This document shows positions 1 to 5,698 of a DNA stretch of 31,560 nucleotides, one piece after another. The position numbers and the translations under genes were made by a program. The stretch is from Bartonella apihabitans (GTDB taxonomy: Bacteria; Pseudomonadota; Alphaproteobacteria; Rhizobiales; Rhizobiaceae): contig NZ_CP132386.1 in assembly GCF_030758755.1 (NCBI RefSeq), forward strand, positions 1 to 31,560. Reading direction: 5' to 3'. The notes beneath the pieces were generated by a model. That model was not told the origin of the DNA and ran no database searches. It saw only the letters and a list, made by a program, of their open reading frames with translations. Position 1 is the first letter of the stretch; the number at the start of each line of letters is the position of its first letter.

Positions 1-65
1 TTTCCAACCGTTTCTTGTTGAGAAGTGAACGCGAGTGCGAAAGTTTCCACGTTTACCTCGTTCAT
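1..65 (-). CDS. Small ORF running off the window start (partial)
   Basis: An ATG at 65-63 is preceded by GGAG (76-73) at a 7-base spacing, an unusually good ribosome binding site. The reading frame is open to base 1 and encodes MNEVNVETFALAFTSQQETV and onward. If the window ends join as a circle, the frame would close with TAG a few codons later, just before the small hydrophobic frame at 31389-31535. I do not recognise the product. It lies directly downstream of the 65-residue gene at 84-281 on the same strand, so it could be the next gene of that operon. Confidence 0.3.
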   Translation of the reverse strand, partial: MNEVNVETFALAFTSQQETVG

Positions 66-83
66 CGTTACACTCCGTTCATG

Positions 84-281
84 TTAAAATCTTGGCAATG
101 TTGGTTTCCATCCACGACCAAAACCGACAGACATACCATTAGCCGCGAGTTCAATCTGTCGGAGAAGCATTTTCCGTTCATCAAGCAAAGCTCTAATGAG
201 GGCTTTTGCATCCCCATCATAGGCTTCAATGAGGCCATCAATATCATCTTTGGATTTTTGGTTTTTTGTCTTATTTTTCAT
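84..281 (-). CDS. Small conserved-looking hypothetical protein, 65 aa
   Basis: This 65-residue protein has a charged N-terminus, a central helical stretch (AYDGDAKALIRALLDERKML) and a C-terminal SVGFGRGWKPTLPRF tail. The style resembles short helical proteins common on rhizobial replicons, but I cannot name a family. Its start overlaps the end of the DUF2786 gene by 11 bases (ATGAAAAATAA), which suggests translational coupling. No signal peptide or membrane segment is visible. The role is unknown. Confidence 0.55.
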   Translation of the reverse strand: MKNKTKNQKSKDDIDGLIEAYDGDAKALIRALLDERKMLLRQIELAANGMSVGFGRGWKPTLPRF

Positions 282-951
282 TAGATTTCACCTCTAATGC
301 TAGCCGCCCGCGACCATTAACGCCAAAATTAATATGAATATTATCTGCTGCTTCATCACCAGCTTCAAAAGCATCAAAAGCTTTTACCTTTGGCCGCTTA
401 TGAGTGGTATGGCAAATCTCAAACGGTGGGTTTTCTTTGACCGTCGTTTTAACACGGTCTCGTAATGACCGATCAATGTTATCGGCAAACAGTTCTTCGA
501 TTTTGTCCTGAATACGCAAGACTAAACCCGCGATAAAATCACTTGTCGCTTGGCGACGTGAATATATCGTACGCTTTCGCCTATAAAGGGTACTTTTTTG
601 AAACGCGTTTATTTCACGTTCAATTGTACGCTCACAAACATCAAGAAGATATTCGGCTATTTCCGGCGCAGGTTCGACACCGTAGACATTCAACATGTCA
701 TCGTCGCTTCTTAGTATATAAGTATTTGTCACGCGGGCGATGCAATTGCGAAGAAACAAGCGATTAGTTTTAGCCATATTGCCGGTAAACTCGCGGTGTG
801 TAATGTCGGTAGCAGAGGCCGAAAGCGAATATTTAGCCAATAATTCAGCTACCTTTTGCGCAGCGATCATTGCCTCGGCTTCGGTGCATCCGTTTTTAAC
901 GGTCTTGTTTAGTAAAGCGCGAATACGCTTTTTAATTGCTTCGTTATCCAT
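271..951 (-). CDS. DUF2786-domain protein
   Basis: The N-terminus (IKKRIRALLNKTVKNGCTEA, then EAMIAAQKVAELLAKYSLSA) is the characteristic DUF2786 helical repeat. It is followed by a longer region rich in basic residues (about 100-190) of the type that often accompanies this domain. The domain's function is not established; members are frequent on phages and plasmids. I place the start at the ATG at 951 because AAGGTGAAAG lies just upstream; an upstream start in the same frame (975) has no comparable site. The product is about 226 aa. The next minus-strand gene overlaps its stop codon. It probably forms a small operon with the genes at 84-281 and perhaps 979-1755. Confidence 0.75.
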   Translation of the reverse strand: MDNEAIKKRIRALLNKTVKNGCTEAEAMIAAQKVAELLAKYSLSASATDITHREFTGNMAKTNRLFLRNCIARVTNTYILRSDDDMLNVYGVEPAPEIAEYLLDVCERTIEREINAFQKSTLYRRKRTIYSRRQATSDFIAGLVLRIQDKIEELFADNIDRSLRDRVKTTVKENPPFEICHTTHKRPKVKAFDAFEAGDEAADNIHINFGVNGRGRLALEVKSNEK

Positions 952-978
952 TGACGCTTTCACCTTGCATAACATATC

Positions 979-1755
979 TTATGGAACAAAATGATTATTG
1001 TGATTTCCGCTATTGCCGATAGCTTGGGGAAAAATGTCCCACACTCGATCGCGATAGGTTCGACCAGTACTCTTTTTGTTTTGGCCGCCCCATTGTTTAA
1101 AAAAGAATGCGACATTCGCGGCCGCGCACATATCGTATATTTCGTCGACCCAAGCGTGATTAATGGGTCGCGCATTCGGACCAGATTCCCCGCCGACGAT
1201 TGCCCACCTTATGCCGTCCAGGTATGCACCCGCCACCGAACCAATTAGCGGTTCAAAAGAGACAAAACGTATGACTGCGGGAACTCGTCGCAAATCATCG
1301 AGCCGCCCGATTACGTCGCCATTTTCAACACTTGTTCCAAGCCAAACGTTTGGTAGAACTTTAAAATCGGCAAGAATGGCGGCCATTAAATCCGCTCGTT
1401 TAGTCAGTATCTGATAGGTGTGTTGCGGTGTATGTTCCATCACACTCCACACGCGGTCAATAAAAGCAATCGGTACGCTTGGATGAAAGAGATCGCTCAT
1501 TGAATTAATAAAAATTCGACGTGGTTTTTTCCACGATTTCGGTTTTATTAATGTAGTTTCATCCAAGCGTACTAAACCAGTCCATTTTGCACGATTGCCG
1601 GTTTTACGGGTAAGGCCTTTGTATTTTTCAATACCCATTGCTTCTAACCTCGCCGCCATGCGCATAGCATAACAATTGATACACCCCGACGAGACGACAG
1701 AACAACCCGCGACAGGGTTCCACGTTGCATCAGTCCATTCGATTGTTGTTGCCAT
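979..1755 (-). CDS. Phage Gp37/Gp68-like DUF5131 protein (radical-SAM-like)
   Basis: From the chosen ATG the protein begins MATTIEWTDATWNPVAGC, the hallmark start of the Gp37/Gp68 (DUF5131) family. The three cysteines C18, C25 and C28 form a CX6CX2C motif, consistent with an iron-sulphur cluster as in radical SAM-like enzymes. Further family stretches are INSMSDLFHPSVP, QILTKRADLM, LGTSVENGD, FVSFEPLIG, WAIVGGESGPNARP and FFFKQWGG. Its length of about 258 aa fits the family. A longer reading (start 1833) would add 26 residues encoded by the edge of the left inverted repeat and is unlikely. The biochemical role of the family is unsettled; members are common on phages and mobile elements. The junction with the inverted repeat sits only about 13 bases upstream of the start, so its original promoter may have been replaced. 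Confidence 0.85.
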   Translation of the reverse strand: MATTIEWTDATWNPVAGCSVVSSGCINCYAMRMAARLEAMGIEKYKGLTRKTGNRAKWTGLVRLDETTLIKPKSWKKPRRIFINSMSDLFHPSVPIAFIDRVWSVMEHTPQHTYQILTKRADLMAAILADFKVLPNVWLGTSVENGDVIGRLDDLRRVPAVIRFVSFEPLIGSVAGAYLDGIRWAIVGGESGPNARPINHAWVDEIYDMCAAANVAFFFKQWGGQNKKSTGRTYRDRVWDIFPQAIGNSGNHNNHFVP

Positions 1756-1800
1756 TTTTGCGAACACTTTCATATCGAGAAAGAGAAAAAGAGGAAGAAA

Positions 1801-1844
1801 GCCGCTAGGCTTTTTAGAGACGGCCAAAAACAATACCTAGCGGC
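1801..1844 (-). terminator. Hairpin terminator after the left exported-protein gene
   Basis: A 9 bp stem, GCCGCTAGG with CCTAGCGGC (1801-1809 and 1836-1844), lies 17 bases after the minus-strand stop codon. On the minus strand it is followed by a pyrimidine-rich TTTCTTCCTC tract. The right copy of the repeat preserves the same stem. Confidence 0.6.
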
Positions 1845-1860
1845 CTTTTTGGCGGTGAGA

Positions 1861-2148
1861 TTACTGTGCGTCTCCTTTTGTTAGATCTTTGCCGCCAAAA
1901 TCATAATCATGCGCATAGCCGGTATCAGAGCGGCAGGTAATCGTGTCGAGCTTTGCCGTTGTCTTAACGTTCGGGAAAAGCGACGTACGGCGGTGTTTGT
2001 TTGCTTCCGCGTCGCAATGGCTGCTATTTGTGGTGGCTTTGGCCGAAACGTTCGAGACGTGTTGATAATTGTAATTGGCGGCCGACGCTGCAAAACCCAC
2101 TGTGGCAAGAGCTGTAGAAAGAATAATAGAAGAAAGAATGCTTTTCAT
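1861..2148 (-). CDS. Small exported protein of unknown function, left copy
   Basis: This 95-residue protein has a clear signal peptide (MKSILSSIILSTALATVGFA, likely cleaved after ASA near residue 23). The mature part has two cysteines (C45, C72) that could form one disulphide in the periplasm. I do not recognise the mature sequence. A strong ribosome binding site (CGAGGTCTAAAA) precedes the ATG. The gene is driven by the operator-bearing promoter at 2186-2214 and is divergent from the RHH regulator at 2270. A second copy (23297-23584) differs only at Y28H, D93E and A94G, which implies very recent duplication or gene conversion. The role could be envelope stress, exclusion or host interaction; nothing in the sequence decides between them. 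Confidence 0.85.
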   Translation of the reverse strand: MKSILSSIILSTALATVGFAASAANYNYQHVSNVSAKATTNSSHCDAEANKHRRTSLFPNVKTTAKLDTITCRSDTGYAHDYDFGGKDLTKGDAQ

Positions 2149-2185
2149 TTTTAGACCTCGTTGTTTTGTTTTAACTTACAATACC

Positions 2186-2214
2186 TTTATAAATGGGTGC
2201 ATTTATAATGTCAA
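2186..2214 (-). promoter_or_regulatory. Promoter with palindromic operator, copy A
   Basis: On the minus strand the -35 is TTGACA (2214-2209) and the -10 is TATAAA (2191-2186), with exactly 17 bases between. The palindrome TATAAATGCACCCATTTATA (2207-2188) has perfect 8 bp arms and overlaps both the spacer and the -10, as expected for a repressor site. The same architecture recurs at 22081, 22553 and 23231. Confidence 0.8.
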
Positions 2215-2269
2215 ATAAATAATTGCATTTTTATTGATTTTTTTTTCATTATCGTTTATTGCTGGGAAC

Positions 2270-2440
2270 ATGGGTAGAAAAGCTTTTAAAGTCCCGATTG
2301 TCGGGATAAACATTTATTTATTGAAAGACGAGCTGGAGAGGCTCAATAGCGTTGTTGGTCAACACCAACGTTCGAAGTTCATTCGCGAAGCTGTCAATGA
2401 AAAACTTGACCGCATCGAAAAAAAAGACCGCGAAACATAA
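2270..2440 (+). CDS. Ribbon-helix-helix (CopG/Arc-like) regulator, left copy
   Basis: This 56-residue protein has an RHH layout: a short basic N-terminus and beta strand (MGRKAFKVPIVGINIYL), helix one (KDELERLNSVVG) and helix two with the typical RSKFIREAVNEKLDRI pattern. RHH proteins bind palindromic DNA as paired dimers and often repress their own neighbourhood. The gene is divergent from the exported-protein gene and about 60 bp from the operator palindrome, so it is the best candidate to bind it. I prefer the ATG at 2270; a TTG at 2234 in the same frame would add a hydrophobic extension with no ribosome binding site. The C-terminus reads KKDRET through an A8 tract (2418-2425). Confidence 0.8.
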   Translation: MGRKAFKVPIVGINIYLLKDELERLNSVVGQHQRSKFIREAVNEKLDRIEKKDRET

Positions 2441-2463
2441 CTTCCGCAGCCCCTTCTCTCTCA

Positions 2464-3135
2464 TTAACGATCTGTCACACGCGGCCTGTTTCGTGCGTCG
2501 GCAAATGGTGGTGATATTTCGCTTTGTCGCGTACTGAGCAGGTTAAAATCAGCAATCGGTTGTCGCGTGTTTGTTTTATCAACCGCCCTGCCCCGCCACT
2601 CGCGCGGACTTAAAACGTATGTCGACCACATGCCCCGCCGGTGTTCTTTTGCATTTCTTTCAACTGCATAATAATCATTGTTACGAACCGGTTCTTTTAT
2701 ATTAGCCCATCCGGCAAAAAGCATTTCCCGCCCAATATCACTATCTTTACCCTGCACGCAATAGCCGACGTTTAGCGTATAACGGCAAGTAATTTTTTTC
2801 CCATCCACAAGCCGTTTAAGCAATGCTTTTGCCATTGCACCGCAGGGTACTGGTTCGGGTGCTTTAATTTTTTCGCGGTCTGTCCATGTCGGATTTAATG
2901 ACCACTGGGGCACGTTACAACTATCAATACCCGCAAGTTCAATTGTTAGGTTTTGGCGTGGAAAGAACAATGTATGGCCGTCGACGGCCATTGCATAATC
3001 GGTTATTACATCATCGCTTGCCGAGCCATTCGCTGTTGGTGTTGGTATGTTGCTATTATTCATCAAAACATCTGCACCAAAACAGTTGCTTGTTGATAGT
3101 AGTAAAACAGACAAGTATATTAATTGTTTTTTCAT
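2464..3135 (-). CDS. Exported SNase-fold-like protein 1, catalytic residues not conserved
   Basis: This 223-residue protein has a signal peptide (about residues 1-20). The core resembles the staphylococcal nuclease (thermonuclease) family: VDGHT at 51-55, ELAGIDSCN at 66-74, CGAMAKALL near 98, and the closing AVERNAKEHRRGMW at 157-170. The family's catalytic glutamate after GID is replaced (GIDSCN rather than GIDAPE), and the YGR arginine is missing (YCVQGKDS). It is therefore probably not an active nuclease. Cysteines C98, C117 and C126 align with those of the two upstream paralogues. The start overlaps the previous gene's stop (ATGA), so this is the last gene of a three-gene operon. The fold is an inference from motifs; the role is unknown. 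Confidence 0.7.
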   Translation of the reverse strand: MKKQLIYLSVLLLSTSNCFGADVLMNNSNIPTPTANGSASDDVITDYAMAVDGHTLFFPRQNLTIELAGIDSCNVPQWSLNPTWTDREKIKAPEPVPCGAMAKALLKRLVDGKKITCRYTLNVGYCVQGKDSDIGREMLFAGWANIKEPVRNNDYYAVERNAKEHRRGMWSTYVLSPREWRGRAVDKTNTRQPIADFNLLSTRQSEISPPFADARNRPRVTDR

Positions 3136-3650
3136 TCTTTTTGTGCTTTCGCCCGTTGAGATAAAAAGATTGAGGGATGCTGCACGTCTTTAAACGCCCA
3201 TAAGCCTTTTCGTTTTTCCGCAGCCGATTTTTCTGCGACGGAATAATCGGGCACATACGGTAGGCCTTGACTGTTAAGTGAAGCAAATGCATAGCCGGTC
3301 GCGATTAATGCAGTACCCAAGTCGACCGCTGTCGCGCCAACAGTGGCATAACACATTGTGTAGTTTATATCCGCCGCAATGATGACAGAACAGGATGGTT
3401 TTGTGTCGGCAATAAAAGCAGCCAACCCGTCGGCCGACGCAATGCCGCAGTCTTGTTGCTGCCCGTTTTTATCGGTGTAAAATGTGTTGCGCAGACATGC
3501 CTGCACACCATAGAGCCGGTAGGTTTTATTATTCTGCTGCCAAGTATCACCGCTAATAATCGCGTCAGGTTGCAATGTAAAATAATCAGCAGCGTTCGCA
3601 TTGTGAATGATCGGCAACATTGCAACAGACAAATAGACAATAGCCCGCAT
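3132..3650 (-). CDS. Exported SNase-fold-like protein 2
   Basis: This 172-residue protein has a signal peptide ending in NANA (about residue 20). SNase-like features are ISGDTW (32-37), YRLYGVQAC (44-52), a central DCGIASADGLAAFI (67-80), LIATGYAFA (115-123) and the closing YSVAEKSAAEKRKGLW (136-151). Only the fold signature is kept: the metal-binding and catalytic acidic residues of true thermonucleases are not apparent. Cysteines C52, C68, C87 and C100 suggest disulphides. It lies two bases downstream of gene 3653-4243 and overlaps gene 2464-3135 by four. The three are probably tandem paralogues transferred together, with an unknown periplasmic role. Confidence 0.7.
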   Translation of the reverse strand: MRAIVYLSVAMLPIIHNANAADYFTLQPDAIISGDTWQQNNKTYRLYGVQACLRNTFYTDKNGQQQDCGIASADGLAAFIADTKPSCSVIIAADINYTMCYATVGATAVDLGTALIATGYAFASLNSQGLPYVPDYSVAEKSAAEKRKGLWAFKDVQHPSIFLSQRAKAQKE

Positions 3651-3652
3651 GG

Positions 3653-4243
3653 TTATTTACTTTCCGAAAAGATGCCAACGTGTTGTTTTTTTGCAATAGC
3701 CATTGCGTCAACAAAATCAGCTCGATTACTCTTTTCGTTTAGCTCAACCGCTCCGACGGAAAGTAATTCATTTTCAATAGAGGAAACAGAGTCAAGAGTG
3801 CCCGGAAAAAACCAGTAGCCCCAACAGGTTGCATTTTTTTCGCTTGTGTTTTTTTCGGCAAAATTAGCAACACAATAAATTACCCGTGGGTTTTTTAGCT
3901 GAACGGCGAGCTGTTCTTGCGCATATCCGGCACAACTCCCGCGATAATCATCGGCCGGAACGGTGATCGAACCGTCACAAGGTTTAATAGCGGCAAGATT
4001 AATATGATTATTTTCATCAATTGCAAATGTAGTCGCTCCGGTCACGGAAAAACCCCGCGAATTTGCAAACCCTTGTCGTTCGATTGTTTTACCAGTCGCA
4101 TCTCGATAATCGATTACGAGCACAATTTTATCGGGGCTTGCGAGCGATTTTATGTATGCCGCATCGACCGAAATAGAATTATCGCTGGCAAAACTATTAG
4201 CCACGCAAAACGAAAAAGCAATAGACGTTAATAATATTCTCAC
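3653..4243 (-). CDS. Exported protein, divergent third member of the SNase-like trio
   Basis: This 196-residue protein starts at GTG (4243), with AAAGGA a few bases upstream, and has a signal peptide ending in SFAS (about residue 20). The CDGS...CAGYAQEQLAV...VIYCV...C spacing and the C-terminal VDAMAIAKKQHVGIFSES match the cysteine layout and last helix of the two downstream genes. That is why I group it with them. Individual SNase motifs are weaker here, so it may only share ancestry. It is first in the minus-strand operon and divergent from virB1; the 136 bp gap must hold both promoters. Confidence 0.65.
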   Translation of the reverse strand: MRILLTSIAFSFCVANSFASDNSISVDAAYIKSLASPDKIVLVIDYRDATGKTIERQGFANSRGFSVTGATTFAIDENNHINLAAIKPCDGSITVPADDYRGSCAGYAQEQLAVQLKNPRVIYCVANFAEKNTSEKNATCWGYWFFPGTLDSVSSIENELLSVGAVELNEKSNRADFVDAMAIAKKQHVGIFSESK

Positions 4244-4305
4244 GGCACATCCTTTTGTATTTGTTTTTTGCTTTTATAGCATAAAAAAACTATTAAAACG
4301 TGTTT

Positions 4306-4334
4306 TTGACACTTTACCTTTTTTATTATATTTT
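4306..4334 (+). promoter_or_regulatory. Probable promoter of the virB operon
   Basis: TTGACA at 4306-4311 is a perfect -35 box and TATTTT at 4329-4334 a reasonable -10, with a 17-base spacer. It lies 46 bases before the virB1 start. The flanks are very AT-rich. Confidence 0.55.
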
Positions 4335-4379
4335 GTAAAGTCACGCCGAAAAATTCAACAAAAAAAACCGGTTTTTATA

Positions 4380-5093
4380 ATGTGTAGTGTAAAGAGAAAA
4401 ATAGGCAAAAGTTTACTACCAATAACATTGTCTTTTTTGGGCGTTCATTGCGCTTTGGCTGTGGATTTCGAGGAAATAAAAATATTAGCAGTCGCTGATA
4501 ACGTTTTAGCGGAACCGGTTTTTGGTGACAGCCGACATTTTGGTGCGAACATAAAAATCGACAACACCAGCTCGAAAAAACAGGAAAGATGTGGTGACAG
4601 TGAGTTCACTGTCAATGAAGTGAAGAAAATTGCGATCGCGGCCGCACAAAAATATAATGTGCCAACGGAATTGGTTTTAAAAGTCATCGAGACTGAAAGC
4701 AACTATGATCAATCGCGTAATTCGCCAAAAGGCGCACGCGGAGCGATGCAACTCATGCCGAGCACGGCAACGGCCTACGGCGTGAATGACCGGTGTGACA
4801 CAGTTCAAAATATTGAAGCGGGTACTAAGTTTTTAAGCAAACTGTTGGGAAAATATGGGTCGACCGATTTGGCGCTAGCTGCCTACAATGCGGGTGAAAC
4901 ACAGGTCGATCGGGCGGGCGGTATACCACCGATACCAGAAACGCAAAACTACGTAAAAAAAATAACGGGCGCAATCAGCGTCAAAGAACCCGCGACGAAT
5001 GAAAAAGTCGCTGGCATCGTAATAGGTTTATCAACCACCCGTTTTGCGAACGGGGTAATCAACTTCGGAGAGAAAAATGATGGTACTAAATAG
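4380..5093 (+). CDS. virB1: VirB1-like lytic transglycosylase
   Basis: This is a specialised murein lytic transglycosylase that opens the peptidoglycan for the secretion channel. From the ATG at 4380 the protein has 237 aa with an N-terminal signal-like segment (LLPITLSFLGVHCALA). The SLT domain shows the catalytic glutamate in IETESNY (E106), then GARGAMQLMPSTA, and DLALAAYNAGETQV. The start is uncertain: no good ribosome binding site is visible, but an in-frame upstream extension would be low-complexity sequence. It is the first gene of the virB operon and overlaps virB2 by 17 bases. A second transglycosylase lies between virB4 and virB5. Confidence 0.85.
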   Translation: MCSVKRKIGKSLLPITLSFLGVHCALAVDFEEIKILAVADNVLAEPVFGDSRHFGANIKIDNTSSKKQERCGDSEFTVNEVKKIAIAAAQKYNVPTELVLKVIETESNYDQSRNSPKGARGAMQLMPSTATAYGVNDRCDTVQNIEAGTKFLSKLLGKYGSTDLALAAYNAGETQVDRAGGIPPIPETQNYVKKITGAISVKEPATNEKVAGIVIGLSTTRFANGVINFGEKNDGTK

Positions 5094-5418
5094 AAAAATT
5101 ATTAAACCGGCCGTGGCAATTGGTATTGCCGCATTGATGACAAGCCCGGCCTTCGCGGCTGGTGGAAGCGGAATATTTTCGTCCCTCGATACAGTTTTTC
5201 AATACGTCGTCGACACGTTATCGGGCACGACTGGTCGTCTCGTTGCAATCATCATTTTTATGGGAACAATTGTAGCGGCTTGGGTGGGGTATCGAAGCTT
5301 TTGGACGATTGGCGTCGGCATCGTATTCATTGCGATATTTTTTGGCGGCCCCAGATCGTCGATTTCATCCGTGACGCAGCCCAATAAAATAAACAATGAG
5401 GAACGGCAAAATGGATGA
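5077..5418 (+). CDS. virB2: VirB2-like pilin, 3' end apparently frameshifted
   Basis: VirB2 is the major pilin subunit of the T-pilus. The signal peptide ends in SPAFA (residue 27) and two hydrophobic segments follow (RLVAIIIFMGTIVAAWVGY and IGVGIVFIAIFFGG), the normal pilin layout. After FFGG the frame as written gives an unusual polar tail overlapping virB3. Adding one base in the CCCC tract at 5349-5352 would give GGPQIVDFIRDAAQ and a stop at 5387, which is the typical VirB2 ending. I therefore suspect a one-base deletion, either real or a sequencing error. GGAG lies 5 bases or so before the ATG at 5077 or 5080. Confidence 0.8.
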   Translation: MMVLNRKIIKPAVAIGIAALMTSPAFAAGGSGIFSSLDTVFQYVVDTLSGTTGRLVAIIIFMGTIVAAWVGYRSFWTIGVGIVFIAIFFGGPRSSISSVTQPNKINNEERQNG

Positions 5419-5698
5419 AGAAGCGATGCGTGTACCGGTTGTCATTGGAATAACTCGGCCGATTACAATATTAGGCATTCCCTACAACATGGCCTTGATG
5501 TTGATGTTTTCGGTAACAGGACTTTGGTTAATCACGAATAGTTTTTATTCGTTTTTATCATTGCCTTTCCTCTATTCAATCGTTTTTTCGATTACTGTCT
5601 ATGACGCACGATATTTAGACGTCATTGGCCGAAAAATAGCAAAAACGCCTAACGTACCTAACCGGCATTATTGGGGGGGAAATAGTTATGGCTGCTAA
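5411..5698 (+). CDS. virB3: VirB3-like inner-membrane protein
   Basis: VirB3 is a small inner-membrane protein that works with the VirB4 ATPase. From the ATG at 5411 (GAGG nine bases upstream) it has 95 aa. It carries the typical VPVVIGITRPITILGIPYN entry, two transmembrane stretches around residues 25-65, and the DARYLDVIGRK element. It overlaps the virB4 start by 11 bases. Confidence 0.88.
   Translation: MDEEAMRVPVVIGITRPITILGIPYNMALMLMFSVTGLWLITNSFYSFLSLPFLYSIVFSITVYDARYLDVIGRKIAKTPNVPNRHYWGGNSYGC

Larger units (their letters stand above)
1768..2449 (-). repeat. Left copy of a long inverted repeat (about 680 bp)
   Basis: The reverse complement of this segment matches 22999-23677 almost base for base. 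It covers the terminator, the exported-protein gene, the promoter with its operator palindrome, and the RHH gene. The two 95-residue proteins differ at only three positions. Differences elsewhere are scattered substitutions and short indels, including A8 here against A7 in the RHH gene of the other copy. No transposase or terminal inverted repeats are present, so this looks like a recombinational duplication rather than an insertion sequence. Confidence 0.9.

Noticed and set aside
4152..4379. Upstream extension of virB1
   Set aside because: The added residues are encoded by the promoter gap and the antisense of the neighbouring exported-protein gene; they carry no signal peptide in the right place.
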